Positions 43,371-51,659 of a DNA stretch of 64,000 bases are shown here, piece by piece (the first letter of the stretch is position 1; the number at the start of each line of letters is the position of its first letter). Under the pieces are notes generated by a model. The model saw only the letters and a list, made by a program, of their open reading frames with translations. It did not search any database and had not been told where the DNA came from. The stretch is from Xenophilus aerolatus (GTDB lineage: Bacteria > Pseudomonadota > Gammaproteobacteria > Burkholderiales > Burkholderiaceae_C): assembly GCA_030418545.1 (NCBI GenBank), contig QAIB01000001.1, forward strand, positions 186,001-250,000, read 5' to 3'. The translations under genes and the position numbers were made by a program.

Positions 43371-44705
43371 ATGTCCGCCACTCGCGTCTCCGCCTGGCTG
43401 CAAGCCCGAGGCATCCACTACGGCTGGCTGGTGGCCGCCGTCACCTTCCTCACCATGCTCACCATGGCGGCCGCGCTGGGCCTGCCGGGCGCCATGCTCA
43501 AGCCGCTGGGCGACGAGTTCGGGTGGACCACGGAGCAGATCTCATCGTCCCTCGCCCTGCGCTTCGCGCTCTTCGGCCTGATGGGGCCCTTCGCCGCGGT
43601 GCTGATGGAGCGCTTCGGCCTGCGCCGGGTCATGGTGTGCGGCCTGGCGCTGGTCGGCGGCGCGATGGCGCTCGTGACGGCCGCCAACCAGCTGTGGCAG
43701 CTCTTCGTGCTCTGGAGCCTCATGCTGGGCCTGGGCACCGGCATGACCGCGATGGTGCTCGGCGCGGTGGTCGCCAACCGGTGGTTCAACGCCAGGCGCG
43801 GGCTGGTCATCGGACTGCTCACCGCGAGCTCCGCCACGGGGCAGCTGGCCTTCCTGCCGGTGGCCGCGTGGATGATCGAGCACTGGGGGTGGCGCTCTGC
43901 CGTGGTGCCCATCGTCGTCGGCGCCTTCCTGATTGCCGTGCTGGCGCTGTGGCTCATGCGCGACCGCCCCGCCGACGTGGGACTGCTGCCCTACGGTGAG
44001 ACGCCCGCGACGGCGCCGCCGCCCCAGGCCGCGATCACGCGCATTGGATTTGCCACGCCCTTCCGCGTGCTCGCCGAGGCGGCGCAGCACCGCACCTTCT
44101 GGATCCTCGCCGGCACCTTCTTCATCTGCGGCCTCAGCACCAACGGCCTGGTGCAGACGCACTTCATCTCGCTGTGCGGCGACAACGGGCTGGGCCCGGT
44201 GCCCGCCGCCTCGGTGCTGGCCGCGATGGGTGCCTTCGACTTCGTCGGCACGGTGCTGTCGGGCTGGCTGTCGGACCGCTACGACAACCGCAAGCTGCTG
44301 TTCTGGTACTACGGGCTGCGCGGCCTGTCGCTCTTCTGGCTGCCGCACTCCGGCTTCTCGCTGGTCGGGCTGGGTGTGTTCGCCATGTTCTACGGGCTCG
44401 ACTGGATCGCCACGGTGCCGCCCACCGTGAAGCTGGCCGGCGCGGCCTTCGGCCCGCAGAAGGCCGGCATGGTGTTCGGCTGGGTGTTCGCGGCGCATCA
44501 ACTGGGCGCGGCGACGGCAGCCTGGGGGGCCGGCATGTCGCGCACGCTGCTGCTCACCTACACCCCGGCGCTCTATGTGGCGGGCGGCGCCTGCCTGCTG
44601 GCCGCCCTGCTGGTGCTCACCATCCGCAAGCCCGCAGGCCCGGTGGGCAAGGCCGCCGCACCGGCACCGCAGGGTGGCATGGCCGCCGCGCAGGCCCGCG
44701 CATGA
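43371..44705 (+). CDS. MFS transporter (monocarboxylate/OFA-like)
   Basis: A 444-residue major facilitator with 12 predicted segments: HYGWLVAAVTFLTMLTMAAALGLPGAMLKPLGDEFGWT at the N-terminus is typical of the monocarboxylate/oxalate-formate group. ANRWFNARRGLVIGLLTASSATGQLAFLP covers segments 4-5 and LSGWLSDRYDNRKLLFWYYGLRGLSL the second DRY-like loop. Substrate unknown; organic acids are likely. It is probably co-transcribed with marR and overlaps the MATE gene by four bases (ATGA). Confidence 0.87.
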   Translation: MSATRVSAWLQARGIHYGWLVAAVTFLTMLTMAAALGLPGAMLKPLGDEFGWTTEQISSSLALRFALFGLMGPFAAVLMERFGLRRVMVCGLALVGGAMALVTAANQLWQLFVLWSLMLGLGTGMTAMVLGAVVANRWFNARRGLVIGLLTASSATGQLAFLPVAAWMIEHWGWRSAVVPIVVGAFLIAVLALWLMRDRPADVGLLPYGETPATAPPPQAAITRIGFATPFRVLAEAAQHRTFWILAGTFFICGLSTNGLVQTHFISLCGDNGLGPVPAASVLAAMGAFDFVGTVLSGWLSDRYDNRKLLFWYYGLRGLSLFWLPHSGFSLVGLGVFAMFYGLDWIATVPPTVKLAGAAFGPQKAGMVFGWVFAAHQLGAATAAWGAGMSRTLLLTYTPALYVAGGACLLAALLVLTIRKPAGPVGKAAAPAPQGGMAAAQARA

Positions 44706-46102
44706 ACGCGCCGCTCGACCCACGCACGCAGCGCCTGCTGCACGCCCCGATCGTGCCGACGCTGCTGCGCATGGCGGCGCCCAACGTGCTGGTGATGGTG
44801 GCGCAGGCCGCGGTCGGCCTCATCGAGACCTGGTTCGTCGGCAAGCTCGGCACCGACGCCCTGGCCGGCATGGCGCTGGTGTTCCCGATCGTGATGCTGA
44901 TGCAGATGACCTCCGCGGGCGCCATGGGCGGCGGCATCGCCTCGGCGGTGGCGCGAGCGCTCGGCGCCGGCCGCCGCGAGGATGCGCAGGCCCTGGTGTG
45001 GCAGGCGGTGGCCATCGCGCTGGGCTTCGGCATCGCCTTCACGCTGGCGCTGTGGCTGGGCGGCCGTGCCCTGTACACCGCGATGGGCGGCAGCGGCGCG
45101 GCGCTGGAGGCGGCGTTGACGTATTCGCACTGGGTGTTCGCCGGTGCGGTGCTGGTGTGGATGTTCAATTCGCTGGCGGCGGTGATCCGCGGCACCGGCA
45201 ACATGGCCGTGCCGGCCAACGTCACCGTGGCGGGCGTCGTGCTGCTCGTTCCGCTGTCGCCGCTGCTGATCTTCGGCTGGGGGCCGGTGCCGGGCATGGG
45301 CATCGCGGGCGGTGCCATGGCGCTGCTGGTGTACTACCTGGCCGGCACCGTGGCACTGGCGCTGTACCTGCGCTCGTCGCGCAGCCTGCTGCGGCCCGTG
45401 TGGGCGCAGGCGCGGCTGCGCTGGCCGCTGCTGCGCGACATCCTGCGCGTGGGGCTCTTCGGCGCCATCTCCACCGTGGCCACCAACGCTTGCATCGCAC
45501 TGGCGACCGCCTTCGCCGGCCGCTACGGGGCCGGTGCCATCGCGGGCTACGGCACCGCGTCGCGGCTCGAATACCTGCTGGTACCCCTGGTCTTCGGCCT
45601 CGGCGCGCCGCTGGTCGCCATGGTGGGCACCTGCATCGGTGCGGGCCAGCGCGAACGTGCGCTGCGCGCCGCCTGGACCGGTGCCGTGGTGGCCTTCGTG
45701 CTCACCGGCAGCATCGGCCTTGCGGCGGCGTTGTTCCCGCGCCAGTGGCTGCTGCTCTTCGGCAACGACCCCGCGATGCTCGAGGCCGGCACGCAGTACC
45801 TGCGCGCAGTGGGGCCGCTTTACGGCTTCTTCGGGCTGGGCCTGGTGCTGTACTTCGCGTCGCAGGGTGCGGGCCGCCTGATGTGGCCGGTGTTCGGCAC
45901 GCTGATCCGCCTGGCCGTGGCCGGCATCGGCGGCTGGCTCGCGCTGCGCTGGGGCGGCCAGCTCGTGCACGTGTTCGTCGCCCAGGGGCTGGCCCTGGTG
46001 GCCTACGGGCTCTTCATCGCCTCGGTCATCTCCGGCGGCGCCTGGTTCGGGCGGCCCGGCTGGCCGCGCAGCACCGGTGCGCTGCTGCGTCGGCTGGCCT
46101 GA
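44702..46102 (+). CDS. MATE-family efflux transporter
   Basis: A 466-residue inner-membrane antiporter with 12 hydrophobic segments in two MatE halves. PTLLRMAAPNVLVMVAQAAVGLIETWFVGKLGTDALAGMALVFP opens the first half; LLRDILRVGLFGAISTVATNACIALATAFAGRYG opens the second near residue 240. It exports drugs or organic cations in exchange for sodium or protons. The start at 44702 overlaps the MFS stop codon, so the two transporters are translationally coupled, which is an unusual pairing. Confidence 0.9.
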   Translation: MNAPLDPRTQRLLHAPIVPTLLRMAAPNVLVMVAQAAVGLIETWFVGKLGTDALAGMALVFPIVMLMQMTSAGAMGGGIASAVARALGAGRREDAQALVWQAVAIALGFGIAFTLALWLGGRALYTAMGGSGAALEAALTYSHWVFAGAVLVWMFNSLAAVIRGTGNMAVPANVTVAGVVLLVPLSPLLIFGWGPVPGMGIAGGAMALLVYYLAGTVALALYLRSSRSLLRPVWAQARLRWPLLRDILRVGLFGAISTVATNACIALATAFAGRYGAGAIAGYGTASRLEYLLVPLVFGLGAPLVAMVGTCIGAGQRERALRAAWTGAVVAFVLTGSIGLAAALFPRQWLLLFGNDPAMLEAGTQYLRAVGPLYGFFGLGLVLYFASQGAGRLMWPVFGTLIRLAVAGIGGWLALRWGGQLVHVFVAQGLALVAYGLFIASVISGGAWFGRPGWPRSTGALLRRLA

Positions 46103-46163
46103 GCTGCAGGGCGCATCCGTTTCCCTTTTTTCTTCTCCCACTCCCTTCCATTCGGAGCATGTC

Positions 46164-46874
46164 ATGAACCTTCAGGATTCCGTCGTCTTCATCACCGGGG
46201 CCAACCGTGGCCTGGGGCTGGCCTTCGCCAAGGCGGCCCTCGCAGCCGGTGCACGCAAGGTCTACGGTGCGGCGCGCGATGCGAGCACGGTCACCTTGGC
46301 CGGCGTGACGCCCGTCGCGCTCGACGTCACCAAGCCCGACCAGATCGAGGCCGCCGCGCGCGCCTGCGGCGACGTCACCGTGCTGGTCAACAACGCCGGC
46401 ATTTCGCGCGGCACGAACCTTCTGGGCGCCGATTCGGTCGATGCCGCCCGTGCCGAGCTCGAGACCAACTTCTTCGGCCCCTGGCTGCTCGCGCGCGCCT
46501 TCGCACCCGTGCTCGCGCGCAACGGCGGCGGCGCGATCGTGAACGTGCTGTCGGCGCTGGCCTGGACCACCTTCCCGAGCGTGGCGACCTACAGCGCCAC
46601 CAAGTCGGCGGCCTGGTCGCTCAGCAACGGCCTGCGCAACGAGCTGGCGGGGCAGGGCACGCAGGTGGTGAGCGTGCACGTGGGCTACATGGACACCGAC
46701 ATGGCGGCCCACGTGGACGGACCGAAGACCTCGCCCGACGACGTGGCCCGCCAGGCGTTCGACGCCGTGCAGGCGGGTCGCCCGGAGGCGCTGGCCGACG
46801 AGGTGTCGCGTCAGCTCAAGCAGGGCCTTTCGAGCGCCAATCCGCCCTACGCGGCGAGCGCCGTGGCGGCCTGA
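46164..46874 (+). CDS. Short-chain dehydrogenase/reductase
   Basis: A 236-residue SDR with the Rossmann motif TGANRGLG at residues 11-18, the NNAG motif (VLVNNAGIS) and the catalytic YSATKSA (Y143, K147); the serine lies in NVLSALAW. Uses NAD(P)H; the substrate is not known. It starts 61 bases after the MATE gene with a GGAGC ribosome site, and a strong terminator follows, so it is the last gene of this rightward series. Confidence 0.9.
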   Translation: MNLQDSVVFITGANRGLGLAFAKAALAAGARKVYGAARDASTVTLAGVTPVALDVTKPDQIEAAARACGDVTVLVNNAGISRGTNLLGADSVDAARAELETNFFGPWLLARAFAPVLARNGGGAIVNVLSALAWTTFPSVATYSATKSAAWSLSNGLRNELAGQGTQVVSVHVGYMDTDMAAHVDGPKTSPDDVARQAFDAVQAGRPEALADEVSRQLKQGLSSANPPYAASAVAA

Positions 46875-46888
46875 ACGACCGCGTAACG

Positions 46889-46914
46889 AAAAACGCCCCT
46901 TGCGGGGCGTTTTT
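46889..46914. terminator. Bidirectional rho-independent terminator
   Basis: AAAAACGCCCC-TTGC-GGGGCGTTTTT: a perfect stem with T runs in both directions, placed between the SDR gene and the convergent small secreted-protein gene. Confidence 0.92.
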
Positions 46915-46926
46915 CATTTCAGCCGC

Positions 46927-47235
46927 TCAGTAGCGGTAGGGGTTGTTCGGCCGGCGGTCGTACCGGTTGGGCACGCCATCGCGGTCGCTGTCGCGCCATC
47001 CATGGCGGCGCTCCCAGTGGCGGTGACGCGGGTGGTAGCGCGGGCCGTCGTGGTAATAGCCGGGATGCGCGTAGCGCGGCGGCGGAGGCGGCGCGTAGTA
47101 GCGCGGCGGCGGGGGCGGCGCCACGTAGTACTGCGCCTGGACGATGGGGCCGTGGGGCTGGGCCTGGGCCGGGGCGCCGAGCATGGCCAGCGACATCAGG
47201 GCGGCGCCGCCGACGGCTGCGATGAGTTTCTTCAC
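46927..47235 (-). CDS. Small secreted Pro/Tyr/His-rich protein
   Basis: A 102-residue exported protein. Signal peptide VKKLIAAVGGAALMSLAMLGAPAQA is followed by a proline/tyrosine-rich stretch with two near-repeats of APPPPPRYY, a His/Arg-rich segment (YHPRHRHWERRHGW) and a C-terminal DSDRDGVPNRYDRRPNNPYRY. The last part resembles a calcium-binding thrombospondin type 3-like repeat found in many proteobacterial cell-surface proteins. The GTG at 47235 has AGGAG eight bases upstream. Function unknown; a surface or metal-binding role is only a guess. Confidence 0.75.
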   Translation of the reverse strand: MKKLIAAVGGAALMSLAMLGAPAQAQPHGPIVQAQYYVAPPPPPRYYAPPPPPRYAHPGYYHDGPRYHPRHRHWERRHGWRDSDRDGVPNRYDRRPNNPYRY

Positions 47236-47333
47236 GGTGACTCCTCGTTGTGGGATGTCTGCATGGTCGCCGCGCCATGTGAACGCCGTGCAAAGCTGCG
47301 ACGAAGGCACATGAAGAGTTGTTGTGATCGCGT

Positions 47334-48122
47334 TCAGCGCCCGGGCGCCGGCAACAGGCGTCGCAGCGCCTCGAAGAACAGGTCCGACTGCTCGCGTTCG
47401 CCCTGGATCTGCGCCGCGACGTGCGCCGCCAGCTCGGGTCGCACGGGCACCAGCGGCCGGCCGGTGCTCTGCGCCAGCACCTGGTGCAGGCAGGCGCGCT
47501 CGAGGTAGTACAGGTCGTCGTAGGCGTGGGCAATGGTCGCGCCGGCCACGATCACGCCGTGGTTGGCCAGGAAGGCGATGTCCTTGCCGGCGTTGTCGCC
47601 CATCATCGTGCGCGCGATGCGCTCGCCTTCGGCGTCGTCCAGGGCCAGGCCGTTGTATTCGGCGTCGATCGCGATGCGGTTCATGTAGCGCATGGCGTTC
47701 TGGCTGAGCGTGGGATCCAGGCCGCGGTCGGACGTGAGCGTGAGTGCGGTCGCGTACGGCATGTGGCAGTGCAGGACCACGGCGCGGCCGGTGAGGCGGT
47801 GCACGGCGCCGTGGATGAAGAGGGCGGTGGGCTCCACGCGGTGGCGGCCGGCGAGCACCTTGCCCTGCACGTCGATGAGCACGATGTCGTCGGGACCCAC
47901 CTCGCTCCAGTGCAGGCCGCGGGGGTTGATCAGGTACTTGTCCTGCGTCCCCGGCAGCATCACGCTGAAGTGGTTGCAGACGCCTTCCTCCAGCTTGTGG
48001 TGGGCGGCGGCGCGCAGGGCCAGGGCGAGGTCTTCGCGCAGGCGGCGCACGGTGGGGCTGGCGTACTCGGCGTCGGCGGATCCGGCGGCGTGCAGATGGG
48101 GGATCGCGGTCTTTTCAAGCAT
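47334..48122 (-). CDS. Class II aldolase/adducin family protein
   Basis: A 262-residue member of the fuculose-phosphate aldolase/adducin fold. Zinc-ligand histidines are in VLHCHMPYATAL and LANHGVIVAG, and NHFSVMLPG is the phosphate-loop-like segment with a serine in place of the usual Gly/Asn pattern. Such proteins act as aldolases, epimerases or decarboxylases. It starts eight bases after the dgoA stop in the same direction, at the end of the galactonate-type operon, but its reaction there is not evident. A GAGG site precedes the ATG. Confidence 0.82.
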   Translation of the reverse strand: MLEKTAIPHLHAAGSADAEYASPTVRRLREDLALALRAAAHHKLEEGVCNHFSVMLPGTQDKYLINPRGLHWSEVGPDDIVLIDVQGKVLAGRHRVEPTALFIHGAVHRLTGRAVVLHCHMPYATALTLTSDRGLDPTLSQNAMRYMNRIAIDAEYNGLALDDAEGERIARTMMGDNAGKDIAFLANHGVIVAGATIAHAYDDLYYLERACLHQVLAQSTGRPLVPVRPELAAHVAAQIQGEREQSDLFFEALRRLLPAPGR

Positions 48123-48130
48123 TTTTGGCC

Positions 48131-48772
48131 TCAGGCGCCCGTGGGGCGGGCGTAAGCAGCTACGAATTTGATAGCGTCGGCCGCCACGGCCGCCGCGCTC
48201 TTGCCCGGTTTGTACAGGGAGGAGCCGATGCCGAAGCCGGCCGCCCCTGCGTCGCGCCAGGGTTGCATGTTGTCCGGCGAGATGCCGCCGACCGGCATCA
48301 GCGCCGTGTCCGGCGGCAGCACGGCCAGCAGCGCCTTCACCACGGCCGGCGAGGCGAGCTCGGCGGGGAACAGCTTCAGGCCCGTGGCACCGGCGGCCAG
48401 CGCCCCGAAAGCCTCGGTCGGTGTCATCACGCCGGGCAGGCTCACCATGCCCAGCCGGCGCGCCTCGGCCACCACGGCGGCGTCGAAGTTGGGCGCCACG
48501 ATCAGTTCGCCGCCCGCGTCGTGCACGGCGCGCACCTGCGCGGCGTCGAGCACCGTGCCGGCACCCACCAGCGCGTCGGGGAAGCGCCGCCGCAGCAGCG
48601 CGATGCTGGCCAGCGGCTCGGGCGAGTTGAGCGGGACTTCGAGCAGACGGAAGCCGGCACCGACCAGGGCGTCGCCGACCGGTTCGGCTTCGGGCGGCGT
48701 GAGCCCGCGCAGGATGGCCACCAGCGGCAGCACCTGCATGGCGGACTGGAACTTGTCGAGAGCGCTACTCAT
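48131..48772 (-). CDS. dgoA: 2-dehydro-3-deoxy-6-phosphogalactonate (KDPGal) aldolase
   Basis: Splits KDPGal to pyruvate and glyceraldehyde 3-phosphate. The 213-residue class I aldolase resembles eda but is shifted to the DgoA type: LPLVAILRGLTPPEAEPVGDALVGAGFRLLEVPLNSPEPL, the Schiff-base lysine in GATGLKLFPAELASPAVVKAL, and LMPVGGISPDNMQPW. Adjacent to dgoK, with a four-base overlap (ATGA), which supports a galactonate role. Its last 14 or so codons are provided by dispersed repeat E. Confidence 0.93.
   Translation of the reverse strand: MSSALDKFQSAMQVLPLVAILRGLTPPEAEPVGDALVGAGFRLLEVPLNSPEPLASIALLRRRFPDALVGAGTVLDAAQVRAVHDAGGELIVAPNFDAAVVAEARRLGMVSLPGVMTPTEAFGALAAGATGLKLFPAELASPAVVKALLAVLPPDTALMPVGGISPDNMQPWRDAGAAGFGIGSSLYKPGKSAAAVAADAIKFVAAYARPTGA
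48133..48175 (+). repeat. Dispersed two-palindrome repeat, copy E
   Basis: AGGCGCCCGTGGGGCGGGCG and AAGCAGCTACGAATTTGATAGC, same orientation as other copies. The opposite strand encodes the C-terminus of dgoA (AIKFVAAYARPTGA and stop) in the same reading phase relative to the repeat as copy A in the Ada/AlkA-type gene. Confidence 0.8.
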
Positions 48773-49668
48773 GGGCAGGAAGTGTCGGTGCCTTGCAGGG
48801 CGGTATGAAGGGCATGCGCGCCGGCCCAGGTGGCTTCGGCGCCCAGCACGCGCGGCGTGATGCGCAGGCCCTCGAGGGCGAGGGCATAGCGCGCGGTCAG
48901 CGCCGGCGCGCCGATGAGCACCACGCCGGCGCTCGCGTCGAGCGTCTGGCTGCGCAGTTCCTCGCCGATCAAAAGGCCCGAGAGATAACTTGCGAGTTGC
49001 GCCGCCGACATGCGCTCGAACAGCCCAAGCGTGCGCGCGCCGAAGGCGTTGTGCAGCAGGCCGCCGCCTTGCGTGGAGCGCGACACGCCCTGGGCGAAGG
49101 TCTCCGCTTCGAGCGGCGCGTCCGGGTCGATGGTGCGCGAAAGGATCGAATGCTGGCCGAGCAGGGCGTAGAACTCGCCGGTCATGAAGGTGCGAAAGCC
49201 CAGCACGCGGCCGCCCTGCACCCGCACCCACTTGTTGTGCGTGCCCGGCAGCACGAAGACGCCGTCGGCCAGGCCCGTGAGCTGCATGGCGCCGAAGATC
49301 TGCACCTCCTCACCGCGCATCACGTCGGGCACGCCGTCGTGGCTGTCGCTGAGGCCGGGCACCATCGCGATGCGCTTCGCGACGACCGGAATCACATGGC
49401 GTGCCAGGTCGGCGGCGTCCGCGGGGCACGGGCAGTAGGGCGCCTCGATCCAGCCCTGTCGGCTGCCGGCCATGCCGGACACGAGGCAGCGCCGTTCGGG
49501 CACGGCCATCCAGTCGCCGAAGAGCTCGTCGAACACCGCCGCGAAGCCCCCGGCGGGCACGCTCAGGATGCCGCGCGGCGCATGGCGCTCGTCGAGCACG
49601 CGGCCGTCATCGGCGATCAGCGCGCCGCGCAGCGAACTGGTGCCCCAGTCGACAGCGACGAAGGCCAT
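48769..49668 (-). CDS. dgoK: 2-dehydro-3-deoxygalactonokinase
   Basis: Phosphorylates 2-keto-3-deoxygalactonate to KDPGal with ATP. The 299-residue protein has FVAVDWGTSSLRGALI (phosphate-binding loop), VSGMAGSRQGWIEAPYCPCPA, LPGTHNKWVRVQGGRVLGFRTFMTGEFYALL and SGLLIGEELR, all DgoK signatures. It starts at the ATG at 49668, five bases after the dehydratase stop, and overlaps dgoA by four bases. The operon order dehydratase-kinase-aldolase matches the De Ley-Doudoroff route. Confidence 0.94.
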   Translation of the reverse strand: MAFVAVDWGTSSLRGALIADDGRVLDERHAPRGILSVPAGGFAAVFDELFGDWMAVPERRCLVSGMAGSRQGWIEAPYCPCPADAADLARHVIPVVAKRIAMVPGLSDSHDGVPDVMRGEEVQIFGAMQLTGLADGVFVLPGTHNKWVRVQGGRVLGFRTFMTGEFYALLGQHSILSRTIDPDAPLEAETFAQGVSRSTQGGGLLHNAFGARTLGLFERMSAAQLASYLSGLLIGEELRSQTLDASAGVVLIGAPALTARYALALEGLRITPRVLGAEATWAGAHALHTALQGTDTSCP

Positions 49669-49673
49669 CGTCC

Positions 49674-51419
49674 TCAGTGGTTGTCGCGCGGCACGAAACT
49701 GCCGCGCTTGCCGCGCAGGAAGCCCAGGTCGGCGCCTTCGTCGGCCTGCAGCACGTTGTCGACGTAGAGCTTCCAGTAGCCAGAGTCGAGCGGGGGCTTG
49801 GGCGCGGTCCATCCGGCGCGGCGGCGCGCGAGCTCTTCGTCGCTCACGTGCAGGTGCAGGCGGCGGTTCGGCACGTCGAGCTCGACGATGTCACCGTCCT
49901 GCACCAGCGCCAGCGGGCCGCCCGCGGCCGCTTCGGGCGCGGTGTGCAGCACCACGGTGCCGTAGGCGGTGCCGCTCATGCGCGCGTCGCTCACGCGGAC
50001 CATGTCGGTGATGCCCTTGCGCAGCACCTTGGGCGGCAGCGGCATGTTGCCGGCCTCGGCCATGCCGGGATAGCCTTTGGGGCCGCAGTTCTTCAGCACC
50101 ATCACGCAGGTCTCGTCGATGTCGAGGCTCTCGTCGTCGATGCGCCTGTGCAGGTCGTCGGCGTTCTCGAACACCACGGCGCGGCCCTTGTGCACCAGCA
50201 GCTCGGGCGTGGCGGCGCTGGGCTTGATGATGGCGCCGTTGGGCGCCAGGTTGCCGCGCAGCACGCAGATGCCGGCCTTGTCCTTGAAGGGCTGGTCCAG
50301 CGGCTTGATGACCGCGGTGTTGTAGTTCTCGGCGTCCTTGACGTTCTCCCACAGGGTCTTGCCGCTGGCGGTGATCACGTCCTTGTGCAGCAGCCCGGCG
50401 ATCTCCTTCATGACCACCGGCAGGCCGCCCGCGTAGCAGAAGTCCTCCATCAGGTACTGGCCGGAGGGCTGCAGGTTGAGCAGGCAGGGCAGCTCCGAGG
50501 CCAGGCGGTCGAAGTCCTCCAGCGTCAGCGGGATGCCCATGCGTCCGGCGATTGCGAGCAGGTGGATCACGAAGTTGGTGGAGCCGCCGATCGCGGCGTT
50601 GACCTTGATGGCGTTCTCGATCGCTTCGCGCGTGAGGATCTTCGACATGTTCATGTCTTCGTGAACCATGTCGACGATGCGCCGCCCGGCCATGCGGGCC
50701 AGCACGTTGCGCCGGCCGTCCACCGCCGGGTAGGCCGCATTGCCCGGCAGGCCGATGCCCAGCGACTCGACCATGCTGGCCATCGTGCTGGCCGTGCCCA
50801 TGGTCATGCAGTGGCCGTGGCTGCGGTGCATGCAGCTCTCGGCCTCGAAGAAGTCCTGCAGCTTGAGCGTGCCGGCGCGCACCTGTTCGCTCATCTGCCA
50901 CACGCCGGTGCCCGAGCCCAGTTCCTGCCCGCGCCACTTGCCCGACAGCATTGGACCGCCCGACACACCGATGGTCGGGAGGTCCACGCTGGCCGCGCCC
51001 ATCATCAGTGCCGGCGTGGTCTTGTCGCAGCCCATCAGCAGCACCACGCCGTCGAGCGGGTTGGCGCGGATCGATTCCTCCACGTCCATGCTGGCGAGGT
51101 TGCGGTACAGCATGGCGGTGGGCCGCAACAGCGTCTCGCCGAGCGACATCACCGGAAACTCGAGCGGGAAGCCGCCGGCCTCGTACACGCCGATCTTCAC
51201 CTGCTCCGCCAGCGTGCGGAAGTGCGAGTTGCAGGGCGTGAGCTCGCTGAAGGTGTTGCAGATGCCGATCACCGGCCGACCGTCGAACTGGTCGTGCGGC
51301 ACGCCCTTGCCCTTGACCCAGCTGCGGTAGATGAAGCCGTCGCGGTCGGTGCGGCCCCACCATTGCTGGCTGCGCAGTTCGTGGGCGGGTTTCTTCTTCT
51401 TGGGCGTCTCGTTGCTCAT
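49674..51419 (-). CDS. IlvD/Edd-family sugar-acid dehydratase (arabinonate dehydratase-like)
   Basis: Likely removes water from an aldonate to give a 2-keto-3-deoxy sugar acid. The 581-residue protein has cluster cysteines in FSELTPCNSH, MGCDKTTP and HGHCMTMGTAST, IGGSTNFVIHL, and the catalytic serine in DARMSGTAYG. It closely resembles the [2Fe-2S] L-arabinonate dehydratase of Rhizobium as I remember it, including the GADLGFLRGKRG end. As first gene before dgoK and dgoA it probably supplies KDGal, so D-galactonate, or L-arabinonate and D-fuconate, are candidate substrates. Confidence 0.9.
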   Translation of the reverse strand: MSNETPKKKKPAHELRSQQWWGRTDRDGFIYRSWVKGKGVPHDQFDGRPVIGICNTFSELTPCNSHFRTLAEQVKIGVYEAGGFPLEFPVMSLGETLLRPTAMLYRNLASMDVEESIRANPLDGVVLLMGCDKTTPALMMGAASVDLPTIGVSGGPMLSGKWRGQELGSGTGVWQMSEQVRAGTLKLQDFFEAESCMHRSHGHCMTMGTASTMASMVESLGIGLPGNAAYPAVDGRRNVLARMAGRRIVDMVHEDMNMSKILTREAIENAIKVNAAIGGSTNFVIHLLAIAGRMGIPLTLEDFDRLASELPCLLNLQPSGQYLMEDFCYAGGLPVVMKEIAGLLHKDVITASGKTLWENVKDAENYNTAVIKPLDQPFKDKAGICVLRGNLAPNGAIIKPSAATPELLVHKGRAVVFENADDLHRRIDDESLDIDETCVMVLKNCGPKGYPGMAEAGNMPLPPKVLRKGITDMVRVSDARMSGTAYGTVVLHTAPEAAAGGPLALVQDGDIVELDVPNRRLHLHVSDEELARRRAGWTAPKPPLDSGYWKLYVDNVLQADEGADLGFLRGKRGSFVPRDNH

Positions 51420-51484
51420 GGTGTCTCCGTCGTGGTGCCGGCCGCGGCTCAGGGTTTCCACTCTGCGAGCCTGCCGATTCAATC

Positions 51485-51494
51485 ATCATATGAT
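51485..51494. promoter_or_regulatory. Palindrome in the divergent sugar-acid promoter region
   Basis: ATCATATGAT within CAATCATCATATGATAAG, the only A/T-rich stretch of the gap between the dehydratase gene (start 51419) and the leader frame at 51555. A probable site for the neighbouring FadR-type regulator, placed to control both directions. Confidence 0.6.
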
Positions 51495-51554
51495 AAGAAC
51501 GAAGACGAAGGCCCTGCTCAGGGTTTTCGAGTGGCACCCCAGGAGACGACACCC

Positions 51555-51659
51555 ATGACCACCGGCTCGAACGTGCTTTGCCGCGACGACACCGCGCTTG
51601 CCGCCGCGGTGCGCGCAGCGGGCCGCGCGCGTGCCGGCGGAGGTGCGCATCGCCCATGA
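51555..51659 (+). CDS. Small leader frame (34 codons) before the FadR-type regulator
   Basis: ATG at 51555 is preceded by CAGGAGACGAC, one of the best ribosome sites in this part of the window. The 34-residue product begins MTTGSNVLCRDDTALAAAVR and is Ala/Arg/Gly-rich after that. Its TGA overlaps the regulator ATG (ATGA, 51656-51659), so its translation would bring ribosomes to the regulator. No family recognised. It may be a true small protein, a leader peptide, or the remnant of a longer N-terminus. Confidence 0.45.
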   Translation: MTTGSNVLCRDDTALAAAVRAAGRARAGGGAHRP

